A model generated the notes under the pieces. It saw nothing but the letters and a program-made list of their open reading frames with translations. It did no database searches and was not told the DNA's origin. Below, in pieces: positions 34,371-43,711 of a stretch of DNA of 64,000 nucleotides. The translations under genes and the position numbers were made by a program. This stretch comes from Photobacterium ganghwense (lineage in GTDB: Bacteria > Pseudomonadota > Gammaproteobacteria > Enterobacterales > Vibrionaceae), in the NCBI RefSeq assembly GCF_003025595.1, contig NZ_PYMI01000010.1:39848-103847 (forward strand), given 5' to 3'. Each line of letters begins with the position of its first letter. The first letter of the stretch is position 1.

Positions 34371-35559
34371 TAAAAAAACCAATAATCAGAGCTCTGCAGA
34401 TCAATCACAATCCGCAGCATCAACCAAGGCTGAAACGACTGCCAGCACTAAGCCGCAAAGCGACAAAGCGGCCACGGCCAAAAACACCGACAAAGCCGAT
34501 CAAACTGCTAAAGCGGCTCCGGCCCAACCGGCAGAAAAGAAAAGCGGCAACAAAACCGGTGTCATTGCTATTGCCCTGGTGATTGCACTGGGTGCCGGCC
34601 TGTACTACCACGGCCACCAGCAAACGCTGGAGCAAAACGGTAAGATGGCGGCGCTGCAACAAGAGATTTCCCGCCTGCAGTCTTCCCTGCAAGAAGCTCA
34701 ACAAGCCACCAAATCCCAAGTCAGTGCCATTGAACAGCGTACCGAAGTGTCGTTGGATCAACAGGGCAAATCGATCACCGGTCTGCAAATGGCGCTGGCT
34801 GAGATCAAAGGCCGCCGTCCTAACGACTGGCTGCTGGCTGAAGCGGATTACCTGGTCAAGATGGCCGGTCGCAAACTGTGGCTGGAGCATGACACCGTCA
34901 GCGCCACCGTCCTGCTGGAGTCTGCCGATCACCGTATCGCCGAGCTGAACGACCCAAGCCTGACCCCAATCCGTAAAGCTATGCACAGCGACATCACGGC
35001 GCTGAAAGCCGTCGCCCGTATTGACCGCGATGGCCTGGTCATGCGTCTGACCAGCTTGCAGCAGCAGGTTGCTGCACTGCCGCTGGCCAATGCCGTTCTG
35101 CCGGAGTCAATCGAAGCGGAAGAGAAAACCGAAGTGTCCGGCTCAGTGGACGACTGGAAACAGAATCTGATGACCTCGCTGAAAAACTTCAGCAATCACT
35201 TCGTGACATACCGCAAGCGTGACGGCAACGTGGTTCCGCTGCTGTCACCGAAGCAGGATTTCTACCTGCAGGAAAACGTCAAGTCTAAGCTGGAAACGGC
35301 AATTAAAGCGGTTTACCGCGAGCAGGGCGAGCTGTACACCGCCTCCCTGACCATGGCCAAAGAATGGGCCGAAGCTTACTACAACACCGAAGATCCGGCC
35401 GTACAGAGCTTCATTGCTACGCTCAACAAACTGGCCAAGGAAACGGTTGAAGCCAGCTACCCAAGCCAGCTGAAGTCTCAGCCACTGATCAATGATGCCA
35501 TCAGTGAGCGTCTGCGCCAGCAGGTGAAGCCGATTAGCACAGAGGAGACGCCTGCATGA
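34363..35559 (+). CDS. hemX: HemX-like membrane protein
   Basis: This 398-residue protein has a Lys/Ala/Thr-rich cytoplasmic N-terminus (about 1-65), one transmembrane segment (about 66-84), a coiled-coil stretch and a large periplasmic domain. It is named after an old uroporphyrinogen-III methyltransferase assignment that the sequence does not support. Its exact role in heme synthesis is unknown. It overlaps hemD and hemY, so the operon is translationally coupled. Confidence 0.93.
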   Translation: MTDKKTNNQSSADQSQSAASTKAETTASTKPQSDKAATAKNTDKADQTAKAAPAQPAEKKSGNKTGVIAIALVIALGAGLYYHGHQQTLEQNGKMAALQQEISRLQSSLQEAQQATKSQVSAIEQRTEVSLDQQGKSITGLQMALAEIKGRRPNDWLLAEADYLVKMAGRKLWLEHDTVSATVLLESADHRIAELNDPSLTPIRKAMHSDITALKAVARIDRDGLVMRLTSLQQQVAALPLANAVLPESIEAEEKTEVSGSVDDWKQNLMTSLKNFSNHFVTYRKRDGNVVPLLSPKQDFYLQENVKSKLETAIKAVYREQGELYTASLTMAKEWAEAYYNTEDPAVQSFIATLNKLAKETVEASYPSQLKSQPLINDAISERLRQQVKPISTEETPA

Positions 35560-36743
35560 TCAAACTATTACTGCTGGTCGCAGCACTGATCGCAGGGATT
35601 GTTGCAGGCCCAATGCTGGCCGGAAATCAGGGCTATGTCCTGATCTCGGTTGCAAACCAGACCCTGGAGATGAGCCTCACCACCCTGATTCTGCTGGTGA
35701 TTATTCTGTTTGGCACCTTCTTCCTGCTGGAAACCATTATCAAGCGCCTGTTTTCCCTAGGCAGCTCAACCCGTGGCTGGCTGTTCGGCCGTAAAGCCCG
35801 CAAGGCCCGCCGTCAGACCAACGATGGCCTGATCAAAGTGATTGAAGGCGACTGGAAGCAAGCTGAAAAGCTGATGGTCAAATCGGCCAAACACAGCGAT
35901 GCTCCGGTACTGAACTACCTGGCAGCGGCCGAAGCCGCCCAAGGTCAGGGCGATGCCAGCCAGCGTGACGAGTACCTGAAACTGGCTGCGGATGTCGATG
36001 GCCAGAGCCTGGCCGTGGCCCTGACCCGTGCCAAGCTGCAATACCGTCAGCAGCAGTACGAGCAGGCCATTGCAACCCTGCAAGGCATCAAGCAGGATCA
36101 CAGCCGCAACCCGGTTCTGCTGACCCTGCTGAAAGACTGCTACCTGAAACTGGAAGACTGGAAACCCCTGCTGGCTATCCTGCCACAGCTGGAGAAAGCC
36201 GGTGTGGTCAACACCGAAGAAGCCGAAGCACTGGAAGTTCAGGCAGAGTGCGGCATCATGCGCCACATCGCCAAACAGAACGGCAGTGAAGGCCTGATGG
36301 GCCACTGGAACAGCCTGAGCCGCAAGGCCAAGCAGCGTCCTGAGTTGATCGCCTGTTTCGTCAACCTGATGAGCGAGCACAACGCTGACAGCGAAGCCTA
36401 CACCGTCCTGAAAGAAGCCCTGAAAAAGAGCAGCGACGAGCGCCTGATCGCGCTGGTGCCGAGCCTGAACCTGCCGGACAACCACCCGGCCATCGTTCGC
36501 CTGCAGGATTTGCTGCGCTACGACAGCAGCAACCCGAGCACTCACAGCGCCCTGGGGCAGCTGCTGATGCGCGAACAGAAGTGGGATGAAGCCAAGACAC
36601 ACTTCGAGAAAGCCATTGCGCTGCGTCCTAACGTGACCGATTACGGCTACCTGATCGAAGTGATGGAAAAACTGGACGATGAACAGGCAGCAGCCAACCT
36701 GTCCCGCGAAGCACTGACGTTAGCTCTGCCAGCCAAAAACTAA
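35556..36743 (+). CDS. hemY: Heme biosynthesis-associated TPR protein HemY
   Basis: This 395-residue inner-membrane protein has two N-terminal membrane segments (about 2-22 and 40-62) and a series of TPR-like helices. It is the HemY of enterobacterial hem operons, not protoporphyrinogen oxidase. Its role is not defined. It overlaps hemX by four bases and is followed by a strong terminator. Confidence 0.94.
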   Translation: MIKLLLLVAALIAGIVAGPMLAGNQGYVLISVANQTLEMSLTTLILLVIILFGTFFLLETIIKRLFSLGSSTRGWLFGRKARKARRQTNDGLIKVIEGDWKQAEKLMVKSAKHSDAPVLNYLAAAEAAQGQGDASQRDEYLKLAADVDGQSLAVALTRAKLQYRQQQYEQAIATLQGIKQDHSRNPVLLTLLKDCYLKLEDWKPLLAILPQLEKAGVVNTEEAEALEVQAECGIMRHIAKQNGSEGLMGHWNSLSRKAKQRPELIACFVNLMSEHNADSEAYTVLKEALKKSSDERLIALVPSLNLPDNHPAIVRLQDLLRYDSSNPSTHSALGQLLMREQKWDEAKTHFEKAIALRPNVTDYGYLIEVMEKLDDEQAAANLSREALTLALPAKN

Positions 36744-36770
36744 CAATATTGCAACATAATATATTGAGAC

Positions 36771-36797
36771 AAAAAGCACCCGAATGGGTGCTTTTTT
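36771..36797 (+). terminator. hemCDXY terminator
   Basis: Stem AGCACCC/GGGTGCT is followed by TTTTTT. Confidence 0.9.
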
Positions 36798-36946
36798 ATT
36801 CTCTAAAACAATACATTATGTGTCTAATACCAGATACTTGTTTCCATTTGTTAACAGCCGTTTCAGCTTATATCCGACCCATTGCTAGCATAATGTAAAC
36901 AGTATTGAATAGGGCCTCCCGTTGCTCAACAGATGGATAACTACCT

Positions 36947-37039
36947 ATGGATATGCTTCCTTGGTTAATCGTATCCGGTATTATTGTTTCTGTGATCACT
37001 TGCCTGATGACGGCAGTCCTGATCAAAGGTTCAAATTAA
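36947..37039 (+). CDS. Predicted 30-residue single-span membrane peptide
   Basis: This short ORF begins MDMLPWLIVSG and is hydrophobic from about residue 4 to 26, with a Lys-containing polar end (KGSN). It therefore looks like a single-span membrane micropeptide. It sits alone between two terminators, the second placed immediately after its stop codon, which argues for a dedicated transcript. The ribosome site is weak (GATGGAT about 12-15 bases upstream). I do not recognise a family. A small RNA could be the real product. Confidence 0.5.
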   Translation: MDMLPWLIVSGIIVSVITCLMTAVLIKGSN

Positions 37040-37046
37040 TCCGGCA

Positions 37047-37076
37047 CAAAAAAACCTCCGTAAGGAGGTTTTTTTT
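37047..37076. terminator. Bidirectional terminator
   Basis: Stem AACCTCC/GGAGGTT is flanked by A7 and T8. It serves the 30-residue ORF on the left and the basic-protein gene on the right. Confidence 0.92.
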
Positions 37077-37091
37077 GGCTTGCCTCGGGGC

Positions 37092-37559
37092 TTAAGCAAT
37101 CAGCAGGCCTCTCGCCTTCTTCAGCGCTTTCTCATAACGCTTGACTGCCTTCGCCGCTTTTTTCAACCGCTTGTGTTTTTTCTTCGCCAGTTTGCGCAGC
37201 TTCTTCAGTTGTTTGCTTTGCTTTTTCCCGGACTTGCCCATCGGCAACACCGTTTCCGCCGTCATACTGCCCAGCTCCGGCAGCTCAGTATATGCCACCG
37301 GCAGCGATGGTGCCGGGGCCATGACCGGCTCCGCCGCAACAACCGCAGGTTGGGCTACGGCAGGCAACGCCGAGGTGATGACGGCCGCACGCTTGCCACC
37401 CGGCAGTTGCAGGGTACTTGGCTTACACAAGTAGCTTTTCTCACTCGCCGAACGGGCGCAGCTGCGGCAGACGTATTTCGGCAGGCTGACAATCTGGCTG
37501 ATGGTCGTGAATTTATCCGCAATCTCAGCCCGGCGGTATTTACATAATGTTCTGGCCAT
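37092..37559 (-). CDS. Hypothetical basic protein with N-terminal Cys motif
   Basis: The protein has 155 residues from the chosen start. The N-terminal 50 residues contain four cysteines (RTLCKYRR, KYVCRSCARS, SYLCKP), which could bind a metal. An Ala/Pro/Val-rich linker follows, then a highly Lys-rich helical tail (about residues 105-150). The basic tail suggests nucleic-acid or ribosome contact. The start at 37559 has GGAGAGGGA upstream. I do not recognise a named family, though similar proteins seem to occur in Vibrionaceae. Confidence 0.7.
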   Translation of the reverse strand: MARTLCKYRRAEIADKFTTISQIVSLPKYVCRSCARSASEKSYLCKPSTLQLPGGKRAAVITSALPAVAQPAVVAAEPVMAPAPSLPVAYTELPELGSMTAETVLPMGKSGKKQSKQLKKLRKLAKKKHKRLKKAAKAVKRYEKALKKARGLLIA

Positions 37560-37661
37560 TCCCTCTCCTCGGTTCCGGGCCACCTCCTTGCAGAGGGTCG
37601 CTCCCGTATGTACCGGCTGACTATACCGCTATCCCGTCGCAATCACCAGCGACCGACAGGG

Positions 37662-38432
37662 CTACTTCATGGCCGCTTTGACATAAACGTCAAACCGGTT
37701 TTTCTTGGTCTCAATCGACGTCGACGGTTGTTGCCCGGCCAGAAACTCCGCGTAGTCAGGGCGCTTCACCACCACCCGTTTGGTCGCCAGACTCAACGCC
37801 GGGGTCAGCAGGGCATCCGCATCGTTGTCGGCCCCGACCAGACTCTGGAAAACCCGCATCTCTTTTTTCACCAGCGCGGACTTCTTCTTATGAGGATACA
37901 TCGGATCCAGATACACCACATCCGGTGCGGCAAAGGCCGGATCCGCGGCCAGCTTCTCCAGCGCATCATGGCTGGACGCATGCAGCAGGGTCATGCGCTC
38001 CGTCACCCACTCACCAATTTCACTATCCGCCTGGGCCCGGCGCAGCCCGTCATCCAGCAACGCCGCTACCACCGGATGGCGCTCGACCATCTGCACCTTG
38101 CAGCCCAGCGAGGCCAGTACGAATGCATCACGGCCAAGTCCGGCAGTGGCATCCACCACCGTCGGCATCACCCCACCCTTGAGGCCGACCGCCTTGGCAA
38201 TGGCCTGTCCACGGCCCCCCCCGAACTTGCGTCGGTGGGCCGCCGCTCCGCCAGCCAGATCCACATATACCGCGCCCAGCTTAGGTTCATCGCGCTTGAG
38301 CAGTTCCAGCCGCTCCGCGGTCAGCACCAGCGCAAACGGGCTGTCAGGGTCATGCTCCAGTCCCCAGCGCTGGGCAAGCTGATCAAGTTCTGGTTGGCGG
38401 TCAGGGTGTTCACAAATCAGGGCTAGTTGCAC
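37662..38432 (-). CDS. rsmJ: 16S rRNA (guanine-1516-N2)-methyltransferase RsmJ
   Basis: This 256-residue SAM methyltransferase modifies G1516 of 16S rRNA. The SAM-binding VVDATAGLGRDAFVLASLG and the catalytic-region DVVYLDPMYPHKKKSA motifs are typical of RsmJ (YhiQ). The length agrees with E. coli (250). It is flanked by unrelated genes and appears monocistronic. Confidence 0.95.
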   Translation of the reverse strand: MQLALICEHPDRQPELDQLAQRWGLEHDPDSPFALVLTAERLELLKRDEPKLGAVYVDLAGGAAAHRRKFGGGRGQAIAKAVGLKGGVMPTVVDATAGLGRDAFVLASLGCKVQMVERHPVVAALLDDGLRRAQADSEIGEWVTERMTLLHASSHDALEKLAADPAFAAPDVVYLDPMYPHKKKSALVKKEMRVFQSLVGADNDADALLTPALSLATKRVVVKRPDYAEFLAGQQPSTSIETKKNRFDVYVKAAMK

Positions 38433-38530
38433 GCGGCTCTCCGGGATACCTGAATAAAATCGGTGGTGACCGCCCGCCTCACCGACAATTGCGGTGGTTT
38501 AACGCAGCGGCACACCATAAAAGAGGGGAA

Positions 38531-41500
38531 TTATACCACCTCCGTCTGCCTGCTCAATTGGCGCACCAGCGCTTCCAGCGGTTGGGGACGACCAAACAGG
38601 TAACCTTGGGCATAATCGACGCCCAACGCTTTGAGGCGCGTCAGAATGGCCTCACTTTCGACGAACTCGGCAACGGTCTGTTTACCCATCTTCTTTGCCA
38701 GTTCATTGATGGCTTTGACCATCGCCAGATCCATATCATCGTCGGCGATATCGCGGACAAACATGCCGTCAATCTTAATAATATCCACCGGCAGGCGTTT
38801 CAGGTAACCGAACGACGACAGCCCGGAGCCAAAATCGTCCAGCGATATGCGACATCCCAGATTTTTCAGCCGGGTAAACAGCAGGATCGCCTCACTCATG
38901 TTGCCGATGGCGGCGGTTTCCGTGATTTCCAGACAGAGCTTATGAGTCGGCAGGCCGGAGCGGCTGATCTTATCAACTAGGAACTGGACGAACTCACTGT
39001 CCCCCATCGACTGACCGGACAGGTTGATGGCGCACATTTCCAGCTGCGCAACCGCAGCCGGGTGTGCCACCAGCCAATCCACCACCTGTTCAACCACGTA
39101 GCGGTCAATCCGGTGGGCCAGGTTGTAGCGTTCTGCGGCCGGCATGAACAGCGCAGGCGACACCATTTCGCCGTCATCATTGCGCAGCCGGATCAGAATT
39201 TCATAGTGGTGGCCGTCGCCGCCCGATGCCAGCGGGGCGATCTGCTGGGCATACAGTTCAAACTGGCGATCTGCCAGGGCCCGGCGGATCTGGCTGACGC
39301 ACTCCATTTCGAGCTCCCGCCGCCGCAGCTCCTCATCATCGGGATGGTACAAATGTAGCCGGTTGCGCCCTTCATCCTTAGCCGCATAACACGCGGTATC
39401 GGCCTGGGCGTGAACCTGCTGCGACGACCCGGCGGTTTCATCAATCAGGCGCAAGCCGATAGAGCCGCTGAAACTGAAGCGGGTGTTCTTCCAGTAAAAC
39501 TCCAGTTCTTCCAGCGTCCGCAGAATATGGCGGCCAAATTCCACCGCTGGCTCCGCCTCACAATGATGGAGGATGATGGCAAATTCGTCGCCACCGAGAC
39601 GCGCCAGCAATGCGTGGGATGGCATCAATGCCCGTAACTGGAGCGCGACCTGCTTGAGCGCCTCATCCCCAGCCTCGTGCCCGGCGGTGTCATTGATGAT
39701 TTTGAACTGGTCGAGATCTAGGTAATACATGGCATGGCGCGCCCCTTCCTCGCGAGCTTCGGTCAGCGCCTCTTCCAGTACTTGTTCAAAATGGCTGCGG
39801 TTATACAAATCGGTCAGGAAGTCATGGCTCGCCTGATGAGCCAGCTTGGCTTCCAGCTCGCGGGTCGAGGTAATGTCTTCCCCGACCACCAGCAGCTGCT
39901 GGCAGTTCTGGGTCTGACGAATAGTCTCCCGGATCCAGACCTGACGGCCGTCGGCGCAGCAATAGCGCAACTGGCGCCGCCACACCCGCTGATTTCCCTG
40001 CTCACGGGAGGCGGCAATAAACTGCTGCGGCATCAGTGTGGTGCCGTGATAGAAATCGACAATTTTATGGCCCAGCAGCTCCCGTTTGCTGTAGCCGAGC
40101 AAGTCGGCGGCAAACTGGTTCACTGACTGGACACGGGCATGGCGGTCAACCGTCATCAGCATCACCGGCTGCTGCTCGTACAGCAGGCGGTAGCTAACCT
40201 CACGCTCACGGAGTTTCTCTTCCATCTGGTGACGGGTGGTGACATCACGTGCCTCAAACAGCAACTGATACTGCCCGCTTTCTTCGCCCGGCAGGCGCTT
40301 GACGGCCACATCCAACATCCGGCCACCGTTGTCGTGGCTCTGGATTTCCACTTCCAGCCGGATCGACTGGTCAAATCCGGCACCCTCAAACCCCTGCCGC
40401 AGTTTGTCCATCGCTTTGGATGACCAGCAGCTCCAGCGCCACAGCGGACGGTCATACTTTACCACTGAGCGCCCGACCAGCTCGTGCAGTGCGAGGTTGC
40501 CGGAAATTAGTCGGCCTGTGTCATCGAGAATCCCGATGTACTGAAAACTCTGATCGAACACTCCCTCGAACAGCGCCCGGCTCTGGCGCAGCCGCTGTTC
40601 GCCTTTGCGCAGCCGGCGGATCACGATCGCCAGCAGCACAATCACCCCGCCCATGACACTTAGCGCGACGGTCAGCACCCGAATCTCACCCCGGTAGCGG
40701 TTAAACCAGCTTTCCGGCTGATTGAGGATCAGCATTTCACTGTTATCGACACTCAGCCCCCAGTGCTGCAGCACCGGGTAGTTGAAGATGGCTTTGCCGG
40801 TACTGCGGATAAAGTACGGGTACTCCAGCGCCTCGTCGTTCAGTACCTTGATCAGCAACTGGCCGACCTGTCGCCCCTTGTCAAACCCACTGGTCATCAC
40901 GCCGCCAATCACCCCGTTGTCGAGCGAATAACGGTATGGGGAGTAAACCGGCACCGAGGCCCGCTCAGTCAGCTGGGTGAGCAAATCGGTGCTGGTCATG
41001 TAGCGCCCCTGCCCGTCACGGTAGTAGCTGAGATACAGAATGGCCGATTGCGCGGGCAGCAGCGCAGATTGGGCCAGGGTATCGGCAAAAGTGCTGGTGT
41101 CCATCCGGACAATATCCAGGTTCATAAAGTTGGTCTGCTGGAAATTGACCACTTTCTTCCACATGGCTTCCCCGGTCACCGTGTGGTCGGCAATCACGTA
41201 CAGGTGCGCCAGATCCGGCTGCACTGAGAGCGCCAGAGTAATGTTGTCTGACGGGTCACTCTGATCCAGCACCCCGAGTACCCGTTTAAGGTTGCGGTGC
41301 TTATCGGGATGGTAGTCGTTGACCCCGACCAGGATCACCGGGGTCTCGCCGATTTCCCCGGCCAGTTCGTTAACCAGCCACAACGCGTTGTCATCGGAGG
41401 CGACAACGGCGCGGTAGTGTTTTTCCGCCAGCTTGGTCCGGTACAAATCCAGCAGTTCCTGCATGTAACCTTTGGACTGGTAGCGCTTGCTGTCCATGTA

Positions 41501-41674
41501 ATTCACATGCAGGGAGATCCCCTTCACCCGCGTCACTGACTCGATGCCCGACTGCAGCGAGTCGGTCCAGCGCATGCCCTGATGGTAGGAATGGATCACC
41601 AGCGTATCTTTGTCGTCATCCATCGCCTGCGCCGGTAGCCACCAGACCAGTAAAAGTACCGCGAGAAACCGCAT
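38531..41674 (-). CDS. Sensor GGDEF/EAL protein with periplasmic ABC-substrate-binding-like domain
   Basis: The protein has 1047 residues. A signal or anchor segment (about 1-18) is followed by a periplasmic domain like ABC substrate-binding proteins (about 25-320), a transmembrane helix (about 328-350), two PAS-type domains (about 360-630), GGDEF (about 640-800) and EAL (about 810-1040). The GGDEF motif RLGGDEFA is intact and no RxxD inhibitory site precedes it. The EAL motif reads EILIR and the metal/general-base segments (LDDFGSG, KIDGMF, AEFVE, DYAQGY) are present, so both cyclase and phosphodiesterase activity are possible. The ligand is unknown. Confidence 0.92.
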   Translation of the reverse strand: MRFLAVLLLVWWLPAQAMDDDKDTLVIHSYHQGMRWTDSLQSGIESVTRVKGISLHVNYMDSKRYQSKGYMQELLDLYRTKLAEKHYRAVVASDDNALWLVNELAGEIGETPVILVGVNDYHPDKHRNLKRVLGVLDQSDPSDNITLALSVQPDLAHLYVIADHTVTGEAMWKKVVNFQQTNFMNLDIVRMDTSTFADTLAQSALLPAQSAILYLSYYRDGQGRYMTSTDLLTQLTERASVPVYSPYRYSLDNGVIGGVMTSGFDKGRQVGQLLIKVLNDEALEYPYFIRSTGKAIFNYPVLQHWGLSVDNSEMLILNQPESWFNRYRGEIRVLTVALSVMGGVIVLLAIVIRRLRKGEQRLRQSRALFEGVFDQSFQYIGILDDTGRLISGNLALHELVGRSVVKYDRPLWRWSCWSSKAMDKLRQGFEGAGFDQSIRLEVEIQSHDNGGRMLDVAVKRLPGEESGQYQLLFEARDVTTRHQMEEKLREREVSYRLLYEQQPVMLMTVDRHARVQSVNQFAADLLGYSKRELLGHKIVDFYHGTTLMPQQFIAASREQGNQRVWRRQLRYCCADGRQVWIRETIRQTQNCQQLLVVGEDITSTRELEAKLAHQASHDFLTDLYNRSHFEQVLEEALTEAREEGARHAMYYLDLDQFKIINDTAGHEAGDEALKQVALQLRALMPSHALLARLGGDEFAIILHHCEAEPAVEFGRHILRTLEELEFYWKNTRFSFSGSIGLRLIDETAGSSQQVHAQADTACYAAKDEGRNRLHLYHPDDEELRRRELEMECVSQIRRALADRQFELYAQQIAPLASGGDGHHYEILIRLRNDDGEMVSPALFMPAAERYNLAHRIDRYVVEQVVDWLVAHPAAVAQLEMCAINLSGQSMGDSEFVQFLVDKISRSGLPTHKLCLEITETAAIGNMSEAILLFTRLKNLGCRISLDDFGSGLSSFGYLKRLPVDIIKIDGMFVRDIADDDMDLAMVKAINELAKKMGKQTVAEFVESEAILTRLKALGVDYAQGYLFGRPQPLEALVRQLSRQTEVV

Positions 41675-41857
41675 AAATTCGAATGTCCCGTATTGTTATT
41701 CCTGACGTGGCAACCCACCCGTGGCGACGTGTTACCTGCAAAGCCGCTGCCCAGCTGGCAGCAAATGTCTGATATAATTGAAGAGCTTAACTGATAGCAG
41801 TATAAATTACGACCAGACCGGATGAAACCGGCCGGTCCAACAAAGGATTGCCTCACC

Positions 41858-42319
41858 ATGACCACGTCTGTCCGAATCGATGACCTCGACCGTGAAATCC
41901 TCAACACCCTGATGCACGACGCCCGTACGCCTTACGCGGAGATGGCCAAGAAATTCAATGTCAGCCCGGCCACCGTCCATGTCCGGGTCGAAAAAATGCG
42001 GGCGGCGAACATCATCACCGGGACCGAAGTCGTGATCAATCCCAAGCTACTGGGCTACGATGTGTGCTGCTTTATCGGGATTAACCTCAATGCCGCCCGG
42101 GACTACCACTCCGCACTGGCCAAACTCAACGAGCTGGATGAAGTGGTGGAAGCCTATTACACCACCGGGGCGTACAACATTTTCGTCAAACTGATGTGTA
42201 AGTCGATTGAGGAGCTGCAGTATGTCCTGATTGACAAACTTCAGGCCATCGATGAAGTGCAGTCGACCGAAACACTGATCTCGCTGCAAAACCCGATTAA
42301 CCGCAACGTCAAGCCTTAA
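41858..42319 (+). CDS. asnC: Transcriptional regulator AsnC
   Basis: This 153-residue Lrp/AsnC regulator has an N-terminal winged HTH (about 8-55, with SPATVHVRVEKM) and a C-terminal RAM ligand domain. The DEVVEAYYTTGAYNIFVK and QSTETLISLQNPI segments match E. coli AsnC closely. AsnC senses asparagine and activates asnA; asnA is not in this window. The start at 41858 follows AGGATTGCC. A consensus-like -10 (TATAAT, 41773-41778) lies upstream. It is divergent from the GGDEF/EAL gene. Confidence 0.93.
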   Translation: MTTSVRIDDLDREILNTLMHDARTPYAEMAKKFNVSPATVHVRVEKMRAANIITGTEVVINPKLLGYDVCCFIGINLNAARDYHSALAKLNELDEVVEAYYTTGAYNIFVKLMCKSIEELQYVLIDKLQAIDEVQSTETLISLQNPINRNVKP

Positions 42320-42322
42320 CCC

Positions 42323-42370
42323 TAGCTCTGGCTTTAGCTCTGGCTCTGGCTCTGGCTTTAGCTCCGGCCA
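42323..42370 (+). repeat. Imperfect hexanucleotide tandem repeat after asnC
   Basis: About eight units of the forms TAGCTC, TGGCTT and TGGCTC follow one another, ending CGGCCA. The array lies just past the asnC stop, outside any gene. Confidence 0.75.
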
Positions 42371-42433
42371 TCGCCGGGCTCCGTCTTGCCGGACTCAGTG
42401 TGAGCAGGAGCCTGACCCTTACACCTTATAAAC

Positions 42434-42460
42434 AAAAAAGGCTGGTGTCGCACCAGCCTT
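42434..42460. terminator. Terminator between asnC and hemB
   Basis: Stem AAGGCTGGTG/CACCAGCCTT has a T6 tail on the minus strand (hemB) and a weaker TTCTCGTTTT on the plus strand. Confidence 0.85.
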
Positions 42461-42500
42461 CTCGTTTTGGTATCAATGCCTGATTCCGGTCAGCCCGGCA

Positions 42501-43550
42501 TTATTCCGGCTTCTCTGCCAGCGCCTGAGTACGGGCCGCGGCCTCTTCGGCCAGCCACTCCGCTACCGGCTTGGCAAAGTAGGTCAGGATACCGTCGGCA
42601 CCCGCCCGCTTGAAGCACAGCAGCGATTCCATGATCGTCTCGCGCTCTTTCAGCCAGCCGTTCTGAATGGCCGCCATGTGCATCGCGTACTCGCCCGACA
42701 CTTGATAAGCAAACGTCGGGACCTGCAACTCACTTTTCACCCGGCGCACCACATCCAGGTACGGCATCCCCGGCTTGACCATTACCATGTCCGCCCCTTC
42801 GTTGACGTCCATTGCCACTTCATGCAGCGCTTCGTCTGAGTTCGCCGGATCCATCTGGTAAGTTTTTTTGTCGCCGCCCTTCAGGTTACCGGCCGAGCCG
42901 ACTGCATCACGGAACGGACCGTAATAGTGGGAGGCATACTTGGCCGAATACGCCATGATCTGGGTATTGACGTGACCGGCTTCTTCCAGCGCCTGACGGA
43001 TCGCGCCAATGCGGCCATCCATCATATCGGAAGGTGCCACCACGTCCGCCCCGGCTTCCGCGTGAGACAGCGCCTGCTTCACCAGTACCTCAGTGGTGAC
43101 ATCGTTCAGCACGTAACCATTGTCATCGATGATGCCGTCCTGACCGTGAGTAGTGAACGGGTCAAGCGCAACGTCGGTGATCACCCCCATCTGCGGCACA
43201 TGCTCTTTGAGCAGGCGAACCGCACGCTGCACCAGCCCTTCCGGATTGTGCGCTTCCGCGGCACACAGCGACTTGGCGTCCTGCGACACCACCGGGAACA
43301 GAGCGATCGCCGGAACGCCCAGTTTGGCCAGATATTCAGCCTCCAGCAACATCAGATCAATCGACAGACGTTCAATCCCCGGCATGGACTCGACGGCTTC
43401 ACGCCGATTTTTGCCCATCAGGATGAACATCGGGTAAATCAGATCATTGACCGACACTTGCGCCTCAGACACCAGACGGCGGCTGAAATCCTGTTTGCGG
43501 ATGCGACGCATACGGCGTGCCGGAAACGCGCCCTGAATAGATACAGACAC
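42501..43550 (-). CDS. hemB: Delta-aminolevulinic acid dehydratase (porphobilinogen synthase)
   Basis: This 349-residue enzyme condenses two 5-aminolevulinates to porphobilinogen. The catalytic lysines lie in AYSAKYASHYYGPFRDA and MVKPGMPYLD. The segment that holds catalytic zinc in some members reads ALDPFTTHGQDG here, lacking the cysteines, so the enzyme is likely the magnesium-dependent type. It is the sixth heme gene in the window and the product feeds HemC. Confidence 0.96.
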   Translation of the reverse strand: MSVSIQGAFPARRMRRIRKQDFSRRLVSEAQVSVNDLIYPMFILMGKNRREAVESMPGIERLSIDLMLLEAEYLAKLGVPAIALFPVVSQDAKSLCAAEAHNPEGLVQRAVRLLKEHVPQMGVITDVALDPFTTHGQDGIIDDNGYVLNDVTTEVLVKQALSHAEAGADVVAPSDMMDGRIGAIRQALEEAGHVNTQIMAYSAKYASHYYGPFRDAVGSAGNLKGGDKKTYQMDPANSDEALHEVAMDVNEGADMVMVKPGMPYLDVVRRVKSELQVPTFAYQVSGEYAMHMAAIQNGWLKERETIMESLLCFKRAGADGILTYFAKPVAEWLAEEAAARTQALAEKPE

Positions 43551-43711
43551 GGCATACTCCTTTATCTTTGGTTCTCTGCATGAGGTGGCTCACGGCAAGA
43601 GATCGTTTGCTGCATATTGGGGTTCACCGGATGGCGACTATGCCGCCATCCTGGCAGATAAATCAATCAGTTCCCTAAACCTGGCAGTGCAGCGGGATGG
43701 GCCTGATCATA

